From assembly GCF_900188445.1 (NCBI RefSeq), contig NZ_FZOR01000049.1, positions 1 to 60,700 on the forward strand: a DNA stretch of 60,700 nt, read 5' to 3'. Below are positions 25,668 through 34,259 of the stretch, piece after piece (positions within the stretch are counted from its first letter, which is position 1; every line of letters starts with the position of its first letter). This DNA is from Actinomadura meyerae. Lineage in GTDB: Bacteria > Actinomycetota > Actinomycetes > Streptosporangiales > Streptosporangiaceae. The notes beneath the pieces are model-generated. The model had not been told where the DNA came from. It searched no databases and saw only the letters and a program-made list of their open reading frames with translations. A program made the position numbers and the translations under genes.

Positions 25668-26828
25668 ATGCCCGAGGCCGTCATCGTCGATGCCGTCCGG
25701 ACGCCGGTCGGCAAGCGCCACGGCGCCCTGTCCGGGCTGCATCCCGCGCAGCTGCTCGGGGCGGCGCAGCGCGGGCTGCTCGACCGCGCCGGCGTCGACG
25801 CCGCCACGGTCGGGCAGGTCGTCGGCGGATGCGTCACCCAGGCCGGGGAGCAGTCCAACAACGTCACCCGCAACGCCTGGCTGTACGCGGGCCTGCCCTA
25901 CACGACGGCGTGCACGACCATCGACTGCGCGTGCGGCTCGTCCCAGCAGGCCGTGCACCTGGTCGCGGCGCTGATCGAGGCCGGGACGATCCACACCGGC
26001 ATCGGCTGCGGCGTCGAGGCGATGAGCCGCGTGTTCCTCGGCCAGGCGCTGACCCCGGAGACCGGCAGCCCCGCCCCCGAGGGCTGGGACATCGACTACC
26101 CGGACCAGTTCACCGCCGCCGAGCGCATCGCGCGCAGGCGCGGCATCACCCGCGAGGACGCCGACGCGCTCGGCCTCGCCTCGCAGGCCAAGGCGAAGGC
26201 GGCCTGGGCGGACGACCGGTTCGCCGGGCAGATCCTCCCGGTCGAGGCGCCCGTCATGACCAAGGAGGGCCCGACCGGTGAGACCGCCGTGGTCACCCGC
26301 GACCAGGGGCTCCGCGACACGACCGCGGAGGCGCTCGCCGGGCTGAAGCCGGTGCTGCCGGACGGCATCCACACCGCGGGCAACTCGTCGCAGATCAGCG
26401 ACGGCGCCGCGGCCGTGCTGCTGATGTCCGCCGACCGGGCCGCCGAGCTGGGCCTGCGCCCCCGCGCCCGGATCATCGCGTCCGGCATGGTCGGGTCCGA
26501 CCCGTACTACCACTTGGACGGGCCCATCGAGTCGACCCGGCACGTGCTGGAGCGGGCGGGCATGAAGCTGTCCGACATCGACCTCGTCGAGATCAACGAG
26601 GCGTTCGCGTCGGTCGTCCTGTCCTGGGCGTCGGTGCTCGACGCGGACATGGACAGGGTCAACGTCAACGGCGGCGCCATCGCGCTCGGCCACGCGGTCG
26701 GCTCGACCGGCGCCCGCCTCATCACGCAGGCCGTGAACGAGCTGGAGCGGTCCGACGCGTCGACCGCCCTCGTCACGATGTGCGCGGGCGGCGCGCACTC
26801 CACGGCCACGATCATCGAACGGATCTGA
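25668..26828 (+). CDS. Steroid thiolase, FadA5-like acetyl-CoA acetyltransferase
   Basis: A 386-residue thiolase closely resembling FadA5 (GKRHGALSGLHPAQLLGA, VGGCVTQAGEQSNN, WDIDYPDQF). The nucleophile is Cys89 in the CACG block, His342 lies in GHAVG, and the acid-base Cys372 lies in CAGGAHS, so all catalytic residues are present. The usual GHPVG has Ala for Pro here. FadA5 removes acetyl-CoA from 3-keto steroid side-chain CoA esters. AAGGAGA precedes the ATG at 25668. It is followed five bases later by the double dehydrogenase, suggesting one operon. Confidence 0.87.
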   Translation: MPEAVIVDAVRTPVGKRHGALSGLHPAQLLGAAQRGLLDRAGVDAATVGQVVGGCVTQAGEQSNNVTRNAWLYAGLPYTTACTTIDCACGSSQQAVHLVAALIEAGTIHTGIGCGVEAMSRVFLGQALTPETGSPAPEGWDIDYPDQFTAAERIARRRGITREDADALGLASQAKAKAAWADDRFAGQILPVEAPVMTKEGPTGETAVVTRDQGLRDTTAEALAGLKPVLPDGIHTAGNSSQISDGAAAVLLMSADRAAELGLRPRARIIASGMVGSDPYYHLDGPIESTRHVLERAGMKLSDIDLVEINEAFASVVLSWASVLDADMDRVNVNGGAIALGHAVGSTGARLITQAVNELERSDASTALVTMCAGGAHSTATIIERI

Positions 26829-26832
26829 GCAG

Positions 26833-29013
26833 ATGACCATCGGGCTGACCGAGGAGCACCGCGACCTGCGCGACGCCGTGCGGGCCTTCACCTCCCGGCA
26901 GGTGACCCAGGTCGTGGTCCGCGCCAGTGTGGACGCCGACCGCGAGAAGGCGCCGGAGTTCTGGGCCGACCTCGCCGCGCAGGGCCTGCTCGGCCTCCAC
27001 CTCCCGGAGGACGCGGGCGGCGCGGGCTACGGCATCGTCGAACTGGCGGTGGTCCTGGAGGAACTGGGGCGCGCCATGACGCCGGGCCCGTTCCTGCCGA
27101 CCGTCCTGTCGAGCGCCGTCCTGCACCGCGCCGGCCACACCGACCACCTGCCGTCGCTGGCCGACGGCACGAAGACCGCCGCCCTGGGCCTGGACTCCGG
27201 AACCCTCAAGCTGACCCGCACGGCCTCCGGCGCCACCCTCACCGGCACGTCGGGCCCCATCATGGGCGCGGCCCTGGCGGACGTACTGATCGTCCCGGCG
27301 AAGGACGACGGCAGGACGACCTGGGCGGTCCTGGCCGGCACCACGGCCACCGTCGAGGAGCACCCGAGCCACGACCTGACCCGCCGCCTGGCCTCCATCG
27401 AGGTCGCCGACGCTCCGGTCACCGTCCTCGACATCGACGAGCAGGCCGTCCGCGACCTGGCGGCGGTGCTGTTCGCGGCCGAGGCGTCCGGGCTGGCGGA
27501 CTGGGCGACGGCGACGGCCGCCGACTACGCCAAGGTCCGCGAGCAGTTCGGCCGCCCCATCGGCCAGTTCCAGGGCGTCAAGCACCGCTGCGCCCGGATG
27601 CTCGCGCGCGCCGAGCAGGCCCGTGCCTGCGCCTGGGACGCGGCCCGCGCCCAGGAGCCGGGCACCGACGCGGCCGAGGCGTCCCTGGCGGCCGCGGTGG
27701 CGGGAGCGACCAGCGTCGAGGCGGCGTTCCAGACCGCCAAGGACTGCATCCAGACCCTCGGTGGCATCGGGTTCACCTGGGAGCACGACGCGAGCCTCTA
27801 CCTGCGCCGCACGCAGACGCTCCGCGTCCTGCTCGGTTCCACGGCCTCCTGGCGGCGCCGCGTCGCCCGGCTGACCCTCGGCGGCGTCCGCCGCGAGCTG
27901 AGCGTGGAGCTCCCGCCGGAGGCCGAGGAGATCCGCACCGGGATCCGCGCCGAGCTCGAACCCGCCAAGGTTCTCACCGGCAAGGAGCGCACCGCCTACC
28001 TGGCCGACCGCGGCTACACGTCCCCGCACCTCCCCGTCCCGTGGGGCAAGGGCGCGGACGCCGTCACCCAGCTCGTCATCGCCGAGGAGATGCGCGCCGC
28101 GGGCCTGCGCGCCCACGACATGATCATCGGCAACTGGGTGGTGCCGACGCTGATCGCGCACGGCTCGCCGGCACAGCACGAGCGGTTCCTGCCCGGCTCG
28201 CTGCGCGGCGACATCCGCTGGTGCCAGCTGTTCTCCGAGCCCGGCGCGGGCTCCGACCTCGCGGCCCTGTCGACCCGCGCGGAGAAGGTCGAGGGCGGCT
28301 GGACGATCACCGGCCAGAAGGTGTGGACGTCCATGGCCCGCGAGGCGGACTGGGGCATCCTGCTCGCCCGGACGGACCCGTCCGTCCCGAAGCACAAGGG
28401 CCTGTCGTACTTCCTGCTGGACATGAGGTCCCCGGGGATCGACATCCGCCCGCTTCGCGAGCTGACCGGCGACACCCTGTTCAACGAAGTGTTCCTCGAC
28501 GGCGTCTTCATCCCCGACGACCTCCTGGTCGCCGAGCCCGGCGACGGCTGGCGGCTCGCCCGCACCACCCTCGCCAACGAGCGCGTGTCGCTGTCGAACG
28601 ACTCGTCCCTCGGCAGCGGCGGCGAGGCCCTGCTCGACCTCGCCGAGGGCCTCAAGCTGGCCGACGGCGCCGACGACGAGCGGCTGACGACCCTCGGCGG
28701 GATCCTCTGCGACGCCCAGTCCAGCAGCCTGTTCGGCCTGCGCACCACGCTGCGGACCCTCGCGGGCGGACAGCCGGGCGCCGAGTCGAGCATCGGCAAG
28801 CTGATCGGCGTCGAGCACATTCAGCAGGTGTGGGAGACCGCCGTGGACTGGATCGGCCCGGAGGCGCTCACCGGCCGCGGCTCGGGAGGCATGGGCGACC
28901 CGACGTGGATGTTCCTGAACTCCCGCAACATGTCGATCGCGGGCGGCACCACCGACGTCCAGCTCAACATCATCGGCGAGCGCATCCTCGGCCTGCCCAG
29001 GGACGCCGCATGA
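26833..29013 (+). CDS. Tandem acyl-CoA dehydrogenase, FadE34/ChsE3-like
   Basis: A 726-residue protein made of two acyl-CoA dehydrogenase units. The N-terminal unit spans about residues 1-345, with REQFGRPIGQFQGVKH and TLGGIGFTWEHDA. The C-terminal unit runs from about 370 to 726, with LFSEPGAGSDLAAL, TGQKVWTS and SIAGGTTDVQLNIIGER. Mycobacterial FadE34 has this fused layout and forms the enoyl-CoA of C5 steroid side chains. A fused dimer usually keeps one active FAD site; I cannot tell which half is catalytic. Its stop overlaps the next start by ATGA. Confidence 0.85.
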   Translation: MTIGLTEEHRDLRDAVRAFTSRQVTQVVVRASVDADREKAPEFWADLAAQGLLGLHLPEDAGGAGYGIVELAVVLEELGRAMTPGPFLPTVLSSAVLHRAGHTDHLPSLADGTKTAALGLDSGTLKLTRTASGATLTGTSGPIMGAALADVLIVPAKDDGRTTWAVLAGTTATVEEHPSHDLTRRLASIEVADAPVTVLDIDEQAVRDLAAVLFAAEASGLADWATATAADYAKVREQFGRPIGQFQGVKHRCARMLARAEQARACAWDAARAQEPGTDAAEASLAAAVAGATSVEAAFQTAKDCIQTLGGIGFTWEHDASLYLRRTQTLRVLLGSTASWRRRVARLTLGGVRRELSVELPPEAEEIRTGIRAELEPAKVLTGKERTAYLADRGYTSPHLPVPWGKGADAVTQLVIAEEMRAAGLRAHDMIIGNWVVPTLIAHGSPAQHERFLPGSLRGDIRWCQLFSEPGAGSDLAALSTRAEKVEGGWTITGQKVWTSMAREADWGILLARTDPSVPKHKGLSYFLLDMRSPGIDIRPLRELTGDTLFNEVFLDGVFIPDDLLVAEPGDGWRLARTTLANERVSLSNDSSLGSGGEALLDLAEGLKLADGADDERLTTLGGILCDAQSSSLFGLRTTLRTLAGGQPGAESSIGKLIGVEHIQQVWETAVDWIGPEALTGRGSGGMGDPTWMFLNSRNMSIAGGTTDVQLNIIGERILGLPRDAA

Positions 29014-29621
29014 CGATCGACCTCCCGTCGGGCACCCGCCCCGCCGGAGTGGACGCGGCCGTCGAGGCGGCCCGCCGCGTCATCGACGCCCTGGTCCGCT
29101 CCGGCGACATGACGGACGCCGACATGGCGTCCGTCACCGGCCGCCTGAACGCCGTCGCCGACGACCTGGAGGCGACGGCCCCGCCCCTGCGCGACCGCCT
29201 GGTGGACATGTGGCGCGGCGACGGCATGACCCGCCACGACCCGGTCACCGGCTCGGAGAACCCGATCGCCCCGCCCGTCGCCTACGGCGCCGTCGACTCC
29301 AGCACCATCGAAGGCACGGTCACGCTGGGCCTGCCCTACCAGGGGCCGCCGTCCAGCGTCCACGGCGGAGTGTCCGCGCTCCTGCTCGACCACACCCTGG
29401 GCGTGGCGAACGGCTGGGCGGGGGAGTCGGGCGTGACGGCGGAACTGACCCTCCGCTACCACCACCTGACCCCGCTCTTCGAGCCCCTGACGGTCACCGC
29501 CCGCCAGACCTCGGTCGACGGCCGCAAGATCCGCACCACCGGCGAGATCGCGGCGGGCGGCCGGACCTGCGTCTCCGCGGAGGGACTCTTCATCGCCAAA
29601 CACCCACCGCGCCCCCGATGA
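29010..29621 (+). CDS. Hotdog-fold thioesterase (PaaI-like)
   Basis: A 203-residue protein. A helical N-terminus (residues 1-75) precedes a PaaI/4HBT-type hotdog domain with GPPSSVHGGVSALLLDH as its core. It would hydrolyse acyl-CoA thioesters, perhaps relieving CoA sequestration during side-chain degradation. ATGA overlap couples it to the FadE34-like gene. The exact substrate is unknown. Confidence 0.78.
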   Translation: MTIDLPSGTRPAGVDAAVEAARRVIDALVRSGDMTDADMASVTGRLNAVADDLEATAPPLRDRLVDMWRGDGMTRHDPVTGSENPIAPPVAYGAVDSSTIEGTVTLGLPYQGPPSSVHGGVSALLLDHTLGVANGWAGESGVTAELTLRYHHLTPLFEPLTVTARQTSVDGRKIRTTGEIAAGGRTCVSAEGLFIAKHPPRPR

Positions 29622-29647
29622 CCGGCATCTCCGGGCATGATGGACAG

Positions 29648-29815
29648 ATGAGCGATCACGAGCGGTCCGGGACCCCCGAAGGCCGCTGGAGCGCGCTGCC
29701 GCCGCGCGTCCAGCTGGAGGACACGGTGCCGGGCCACGAGGTCCCCCCCACCCCCCAGGCGATAGCGGAGTCGAGGCCCACGCCGATCGACGAGGCGACC
29801 CGCTACCCGATCTAG
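29648..29815 (+). CDS. Small hypothetical protein
   Basis: 55 residues, acidic and proline-rich, with no membrane segment or Cys. It reads as a conserved-looking soluble tail protein (RVQLEDTVPGHEVPPTPQ). It starts 26 bases after the thioesterase stop, with only a weak ribosome site. A stem-loop follows at 29818. The function is unknown. Confidence 0.5.
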   Translation: MSDHERSGTPEGRWSALPPRVQLEDTVPGHEVPPTPQAIAESRPTPIDEATRYPI

Positions 29816-29817
29816 GC

Positions 29818-29839
29818 GACCGCCACCGATCTGGCGGTC
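29818..29839. terminator. Hairpin between convergent genes
   Basis: GACCGCCA (29818-29825) pairs with TGGCGGTC (29832-29839) around a CCGATC loop. It lies between the small protein ending at 29815 and the sigma factor ending at 29838 on the other strand. A bidirectional terminator is likely. Confidence 0.6.
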
Positions 29840-30758
29840 ACCCGGTCCGGTGGTCCGGCCGGTTGGCCGCGCGGAGGGCGCTCCACGCGTCCGCGACCGG
29901 GCCGACGTGCCGGAGCTTGTCCGGGTTGTTGACGGTGCGGATCGCCTGGATCCGCCCGTCGAGGACGTCGAGCGCCCACGTGGCGAGCACCTTGCCGTCC
30001 CGGTCGCGGACGATCGCGCCCGGCTGCCCGTTCACCTCCCGCTGTTCGAGCACGGCACCGGCACGCGCGAACCGCGAGACGGACCAGGCGAGCGCGTGCG
30101 CCACCTTCTCCAGGCCGATGATCCGGCTGCCGAGCTGCGGGGCCTTCCCTCCGGCGTCGCCGACCATCTGGACGTCGGCGGCCAGCAGCTCCCGGAGCCC
30201 GTCGACGTCCCCTTCCCGGAACGCGTCCAGGAACCGCGCGGCGAGTTCGGTGCGCTCGGTCCGGTCCGCGGTGAACCGGGCGCGGCCCGCGTCCATGTGG
30301 CGGCGCGCCCGGACGGCGAGCTGGCGGCAGGCGGCCTCGGAGCGTCCGACGGCCGACGCGACCTCGTCGAAGCCGAACCCGAACACGTCCCGCAGCACGA
30401 AGACCGCGCGTTCGAGCGGGCTGAGCCGTTCCAGCAGCAGCAGCGCCGCCATCGACAGCGAGTCGGCCAGTTCCGCCGAGCGCTCCGGGTCCTGGTACGG
30501 GTCGGTCAGCAGCGGCTCGGGGAACCACGGCCCCGCGTACTCCTCCCGGCGCAGCCGCGCCGAGCGGAGCACGTCGATCGAGATCCTGGTGACGACCGCC
30601 GAGAGGAACGACTTGAGGGACGCCGGCGGGGTCGGGGAGGCCGTGTAGCGCAGCCAGGTCTCCTGGACGGCGTCCTCGGCCTCGCTGACACTGCCCAGGA
30701 TCCGGTAGGCGATCGAGAAGAGCAGCGGCCGCAGCTCCTCGAAGGACTCGTCCCTCAC
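29838..30758 (-). CDS. ECF41-type RNA polymerase sigma factor (SigJ-like)
   Basis: A 306-residue sigma factor. Region 2 (AYRILGSVSEAEDAVQETWLRY) and region 4 (LSPLERAVFVLRDVFGFGFDEVA) are followed by a SnoaL-like C-terminal domain of about 110 residues. That domain ends in VNNPDKL, the motif that marks group ECF41 and modulates activity in place of an anti-sigma factor. GTG 30758 overlaps the SDR stop (GTGA). Promoters of the ECF41 type occur before its own operon (31629-31655) and before the NmrA-like gene (33327-33353), so autoregulation is likely. Confidence 0.9.
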   Translation of the reverse strand: MRDESFEELRPLLFSIAYRILGSVSEAEDAVQETWLRYTASPTPPASLKSFLSAVVTRISIDVLRSARLRREEYAGPWFPEPLLTDPYQDPERSAELADSLSMAALLLLERLSPLERAVFVLRDVFGFGFDEVASAVGRSEAACRQLAVRARRHMDAGRARFTADRTERTELAARFLDAFREGDVDGLRELLAADVQMVGDAGGKAPQLGSRIIGLEKVAHALAWSVSRFARAGAVLEQREVNGQPGAIVRDRDGKVLATWALDVLDGRIQAIRTVNNPDKLRHVGPVADAWSALRAANRPDHRTG

Positions 30759-31579
30759 CAGGCCACCGGACCCTCTTCGGCGAAGAAGCCGGCGGTCGGG
30801 CCGTCCGCGTCCAGCGTGGCCAGGCGCACCACGGTCGCGGCGCCCTGCGCGACGCTGAGGAACCCGGTGTGGTTGTTGCTGTCGGTGTCGACGAACCCGG
30901 GCGCGACGGCGTTGACGAGGATGCCGTCCTTCCGCAGCTCGTTGGCGTAGTGCACGGTCAGCGCGTTGAGCGCCGTCTTGGACGGGGAGTACGCCGCCGA
31001 CGGCAGCAGCGCCGCGAAGGGGCCGTCCGGGTCGCTGAGCAGGGTGAGCGACGCGGCATGGCTGCTGACGTTCACGACGCGCGGCGCGGGTGAGCGGCGC
31101 AGCAGCGGCAGCATCGCGTTCGTCACCGCGATCACCCCGAACACGTTCGTCTCGAACACCGCCCTGACCATGTCCAATTCGACCGTACTCGGCACCTGGT
31201 CGGTGGCGTCCTGCGGGGAGACCTGGCCGGACCCGGTGATCCCGGCGTTGTTGACCAGCACGTCGAGCCGGCCGAAACGCTGCCCGATCACGCTCGCGGC
31301 CGCCTCGATCGCGGCCGCGTCGGTGACGTCCAGCGCGACCGCGTGCACATCGCCGCCCGCCTCGCGCAGCGCGGCGGCGGCCTCCTCGCCGCGACGCGCG
31401 TCCCTGGCCCCGACGAAGACCGTCATGCCCAGCGAGGCGAGGTGTTCGGCGACCCCGCGCCCGATCCCCTTGTTGGCCCCGGTCACCAGCGCGACCCGGC
31501 CGTCCCCCTCGACCTGCTGGACCTGCTCATCCCGCTCGACCCGCTGGACCTGCTCGCCTCGCTCGACCTGCTCGTTCAT
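30755..31579 (-). CDS. SDR of the carbonyl-reductase type in the sigma-factor operon
   Basis: A 274-residue SDR: TGANKGIGRGVAEHLA, NNAGITGSG, and an active-site block YSPSKTALNALT. It resembles plant and bacterial NADPH carbonyl reductases. The first 25 residues are a degenerate Glu-Gln-Val-rich repeat absent from relatives (DNA 31500-31577), perhaps slippage or a mis-set start. It is co-transcribed with the ECF41 sigma factor, whose families often sit beside an oxidoreductase target gene. The promoter is described at 31629. Confidence 0.83.
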   Translation of the reverse strand: MNEQVERGEQVQRVERDEQVQQVEGDGRVALVTGANKGIGRGVAEHLASLGMTVFVGARDARRGEEAAAALREAGGDVHAVALDVTDAAAIEAAASVIGQRFGRLDVLVNNAGITGSGQVSPQDATDQVPSTVELDMVRAVFETNVFGVIAVTNAMLPLLRRSPAPRVVNVSSHAASLTLLSDPDGPFAALLPSAAYSPSKTALNALTVHYANELRKDGILVNAVAPGFVDTDSNNHTGFLSVAQGAATVVRLATLDADGPTAGFFAEEGPVAW

Positions 31580-31628
31580 GTCGTCTCGCTCCCAACGCGC
31601 TTCCGGTGAATCCGCTGTCGAGACCCGA

Positions 31629-31655
31629 GACGAGACAGCCGCGCCCCCTGTGACA
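31629..31655 (-). promoter_or_regulatory. ECF41-type promoter of the SDR-sigma operon
   Basis: On the minus strand TGTCACA (31655-31649), 16 bases, then CGTC (31632-31629). This is the -35/-10 pair I recall for ECF41 sigma factors. The transcript would begin near 31622, about 43 bases before the SDR start. The identical pair and spacing recurs at 33327. Confidence 0.7.
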
Positions 31656-31680
31656 CGCCGAGCGAAAATCGAGCGAGCCG

Positions 31681-31712
31681 GACTCAGTACTGGAAAGGAC
31701 TCAGTACTGGAA
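31681..31712. repeat. Duplicated 17-bp segment at the aldehyde dehydrogenase stop
   Basis: GACTCAGTACTGGAA occurs at 31681-31695 and again at 31698-31712. The second copy contains the real stop (TCA, 31701-31703, minus-strand gene), and the first is an untranslated duplicate. Confidence 0.7.
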
Positions 31713-33179
31713 GTCGCGGGGCCGCTGCTGGAGGCTGACCCAGTGGTGGGTGGTGAACTCCTCCACGACCCAGTCGCCGCCGAACCGCCCCAGCCCGGAC
31801 GCCTTCTCGCCGCCGAACGCGACATGGACGTCGTCGTTCACGGTCGTGTCGTTGATGTGGGTCATCCCCGCCTGAACCCGGAGCGCGAAGTCCAGCGCCC
31901 GGTCCCGGTCGCCGGAGTAGACGCCGCTCGACAGCCCGTACTCGGTGTCGTTCGCCAGGCGGAGGGCGTGCTCCTCGTCGTCGGCCTTGATGATGGTGGC
32001 GACCGGCCCGAAGACCTCCTCCGCCGCGGTCGCCACCGTGTTGTCGCCGAGGAGCACCTGCGGCGGGAGCACCTGCCCCGTGGGGCCGCCCGGGTCACCG
32101 CCCAGCAGGAGTTCCGCGCCGTCCTCGACGGCCCGCGACACCTTGTCGCGGATCGAGTCGAGCTGCTTGGCGTTGATGACCGGCCCGAGCTGCGTCGCGT
32201 CGTCGCGCGGGTCGCCGTAGCGCAGCGACGCCGCGGCGGAGACGAACCGGTCGACGAAGGCGTCGTGGACGGCGGCGTCCACGATGACGCGGTTGGTCGC
32301 CATGCACACCTGCCCCATGTGGAAGTAGCTCCCGTACAGGGCGCCCGCCACGGCCTGGTCGAGGTCGGCGTCGTCCAGCACCACCAGGGGGCCGTTGCCG
32401 CCCAGTTCGAGCGCGAGCCGCTTCAGCCCGGCCTTCGCGGCGATGCCCCGCCCGACCGGCGTGGACCCGGTGAAGGACACCACACGCGGGACGTCGTGCT
32501 CCACGATCGCGTCGCCGATGTCGCGGCCCCTGCCGATGAGCACGCTCAGCAGGCCCGGCGGCAGCCCCGCCTCCTCGTAGACCTTGGCGAGGAACAGTCC
32601 GCCGGTGACCGGGGTGTCGCCCGCGGGCTTCAGCACGACCGCGTTGCCCAGCGCCAGCGCGGGCGCCACGGAGCGGTTCGACAGCTGGACGGGGAAGTTC
32701 CACGGGCTGATCACCGCCACCACGCCCGCCGCCTGCCGGTAGACGCGGTTCTCCTTGCCGGGGATGTCCGAGCCGGTGCCCATGAAGGTGTTGATCCGGT
32801 CGGCCTGCTCGGCGGCCTTCTCCGTGACGGCCCGCACCAGCGCCAGTTCCATCCCGGCCCGGCCCCGCGTCGCCCCGGCCTCGCGTTGCAGCCATTCGAC
32901 CAGCTCGCCCTCCCGGTCGGCGAGGATGCGCGCCGCGTTCGCCATCACCTCCGCGCGCTCGGCGGCGGGCCGCGCCGCCCAGGCCGGTTGCGCGTCGCGT
33001 GCCGCCCGGTACGCCTCGTCGAGGTCATCGGCACCGGCCAGGGGGATCTCCACCAGGACGTCCCCGGTGTAGGGGTCGGTGTCCTGGAGGGTGCCGCCCG
33101 CCCGGCCCGCCCGCCACTCGCCCGCGATGGGCATCCGGTCGAACCCCGTGTAGACGTCGAGCATCGTTCCGCCCGCCAT
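31701..33179 (-). CDS. Aldehyde dehydrogenase
   Basis: A 492-residue NAD(P)-dependent aldehyde dehydrogenase. ISPWNFP lies in the cofactor region, the general base is in LELGGNGP, and the catalytic Cys is in GQVCMATN near residue 292. It is closest in feel to benzaldehyde or vanillin dehydrogenases. The start at 33179 follows GAGGAGG. It lies between the two ECF41-controlled units; its own upstream sequence shows no ECF41 promoter on the minus strand. The substrate is unknown. Confidence 0.88.
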   Translation of the reverse strand: MAGGTMLDVYTGFDRMPIAGEWRAGRAGGTLQDTDPYTGDVLVEIPLAGADDLDEAYRAARDAQPAWAARPAAERAEVMANAARILADREGELVEWLQREAGATRGRAGMELALVRAVTEKAAEQADRINTFMGTGSDIPGKENRVYRQAAGVVAVISPWNFPVQLSNRSVAPALALGNAVVLKPAGDTPVTGGLFLAKVYEEAGLPPGLLSVLIGRGRDIGDAIVEHDVPRVVSFTGSTPVGRGIAAKAGLKRLALELGGNGPLVVLDDADLDQAVAGALYGSYFHMGQVCMATNRVIVDAAVHDAFVDRFVSAAASLRYGDPRDDATQLGPVINAKQLDSIRDKVSRAVEDGAELLLGGDPGGPTGQVLPPQVLLGDNTVATAAEEVFGPVATIIKADDEEHALRLANDTEYGLSSGVYSGDRDRALDFALRVQAGMTHINDTTVNDDVHVAFGGEKASGLGRFGGDWVVEEFTTHHWVSLQQRPRDFQY

Positions 33180-33326
33180 GATGGACCTCCTCGCATGCGA
33201 TCGCGCTCTGCCGGCCCGGCGCCGCCCTCACCCGGCCCGCCTGTCCGATTGCCCTTGCCCGGACGGGCCCGTCCACACCGCGCACCCGGCAAAAATCAGG
33301 CCCGCACCCAGTCGAAATCATCGCGA

Positions 33327-33353
33327 TGTCACATATCGAGCGGCTGTGCCGTC
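33327..33353 (+). promoter_or_regulatory. ECF41-type promoter of the NmrA-like gene
   Basis: TGTCACA (33327-33333), 16 bases, CGTC (33350-33353), with the same elements and spacing as the minus-strand promoter at 31629. The predicted start is near 33360, followed by a GGAGG site and the ATG at 33393. Confidence 0.72.
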
Positions 33354-33392
33354 TGCACGGGTGAACTGATCAAAAGCTCGGTTGGAGGAATC

Positions 33393-34190
33393 ATGAGCGC
33401 ACCCATCCTGGTCACCGGCGGAACGGGGACGGTCGGACGGCAGGTCGTCCCGCTGCTGCGGGCCGCCGGCGCGGATCTTCGGGTGTTCAGCCGGAAGCGG
33501 CACGAACCCGCGGACGGCATCGAGTACGTGACCGGCGACCTGTTCAAGGACGAGGGGATCGACGCCGCCCTCGACGGGATCGAGACCCTCGTGCACCTCG
33601 CGGGCGGTCAGAAGGGCGACGAGGTCGTGGCCCGGAACCTCATGCGGGCCGCGGCGATGGCGGAGGTGGAGCACGTGGTGCTGATCTCGGTCATCGGCGC
33701 CGACCGCGTCCCGCTCTCCTGGATGAAGTCGCAGGTGGAGACGGAGCAGGCCGTCGTCGACTCGGGCGTCCCGTACACGATCCTGCGCGCCGCCCAGTTC
33801 CACGACCTGGTGCTGAAGATGGTGGAGGGCATGGCCAAGCTGCCGGTCGTCCCCAACCCGGGCGGGCTGCGCTTCCAGCCGGTCGACGCGAGGGACGTCG
33901 CCGCACGGCTCGCCGAGCTGGCGCTCGGTACCCCGGCCGGCCGCGTCCCCGACCTTGCAGGCCCCAAGGTGTACGGGATGGGAGAGCTCGTCCGCGGATA
34001 CCTGGAGGCGCGCGGCAAGCGGCGCCTGATGCTGCCCGTCCGCATCCCGGGGAAGGCCGGGCGAGCCTACCGCGCCGGGGACGACCTCTCCCTGGAGGGC
34101 GCCGACCGGGGCACCCGCACCTGGGAGGACTTCCTGGACGAGCGCCTGGGCAACACGGACAAGGCCCTCACCGGCACCCGAGCGGGCTGA
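33393..34190 (+). CDS. NmrA/SDR-type NAD(P)-binding protein
   Basis: A 265-residue atypical SDR of the NmrA-like group. It has the TGGTGTVGRQV cofactor motif, LVHLAGGQKGDE, and no clear YxxxK pair. Relatives act as NAD(P)H sensors or quinone/flavin reductases. An ECF41-type promoter precedes it, and a NAD-dependent epimerase-like gene is one of the classical ECF41 partners, so it is probably the main target of the sigma factor at 29838. Confidence 0.82.
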   Translation: MSAPILVTGGTGTVGRQVVPLLRAAGADLRVFSRKRHEPADGIEYVTGDLFKDEGIDAALDGIETLVHLAGGQKGDEVVARNLMRAAAMAEVEHVVLISVIGADRVPLSWMKSQVETEQAVVDSGVPYTILRAAQFHDLVLKMVEGMAKLPVVPNPGGLRFQPVDARDVAARLAELALGTPAGRVPDLAGPKVYGMGELVRGYLEARGKRRLMLPVRIPGKAGRAYRAGDDLSLEGADRGTRTWEDFLDERLGNTDKALTGTRAG

Positions 34191-34223
34191 GCGCGCCCAG
34201 CGAGACGGCACCGGTGCGCGACC

Positions 34224-34248
34224 GGCGGGCCCCGTCAGTGGGCCCGCC
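34224..34248. terminator. Bidirectional terminator
   Basis: GGCGGGCCC (34224-34232) pairs perfectly with GGGCCCGCC (34240-34248) around a seven-base loop. It lies between convergent genes ending at 34190 and 34260. The loop and flanks contain GTCAGT repeats related to the DUF4240-like gene's stop region. Confidence 0.65.
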
Positions 34249-34259
34249 AGTGGGGCCCG

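Noticed and set aside
31500..31577. Possible separate leader peptide rich in Glu, Gln and Val before the SDR
   Set aside because: It is in frame with the SDR and has no stop of its own. It is treated as an N-terminal extension, although a later start cannot be excluded.
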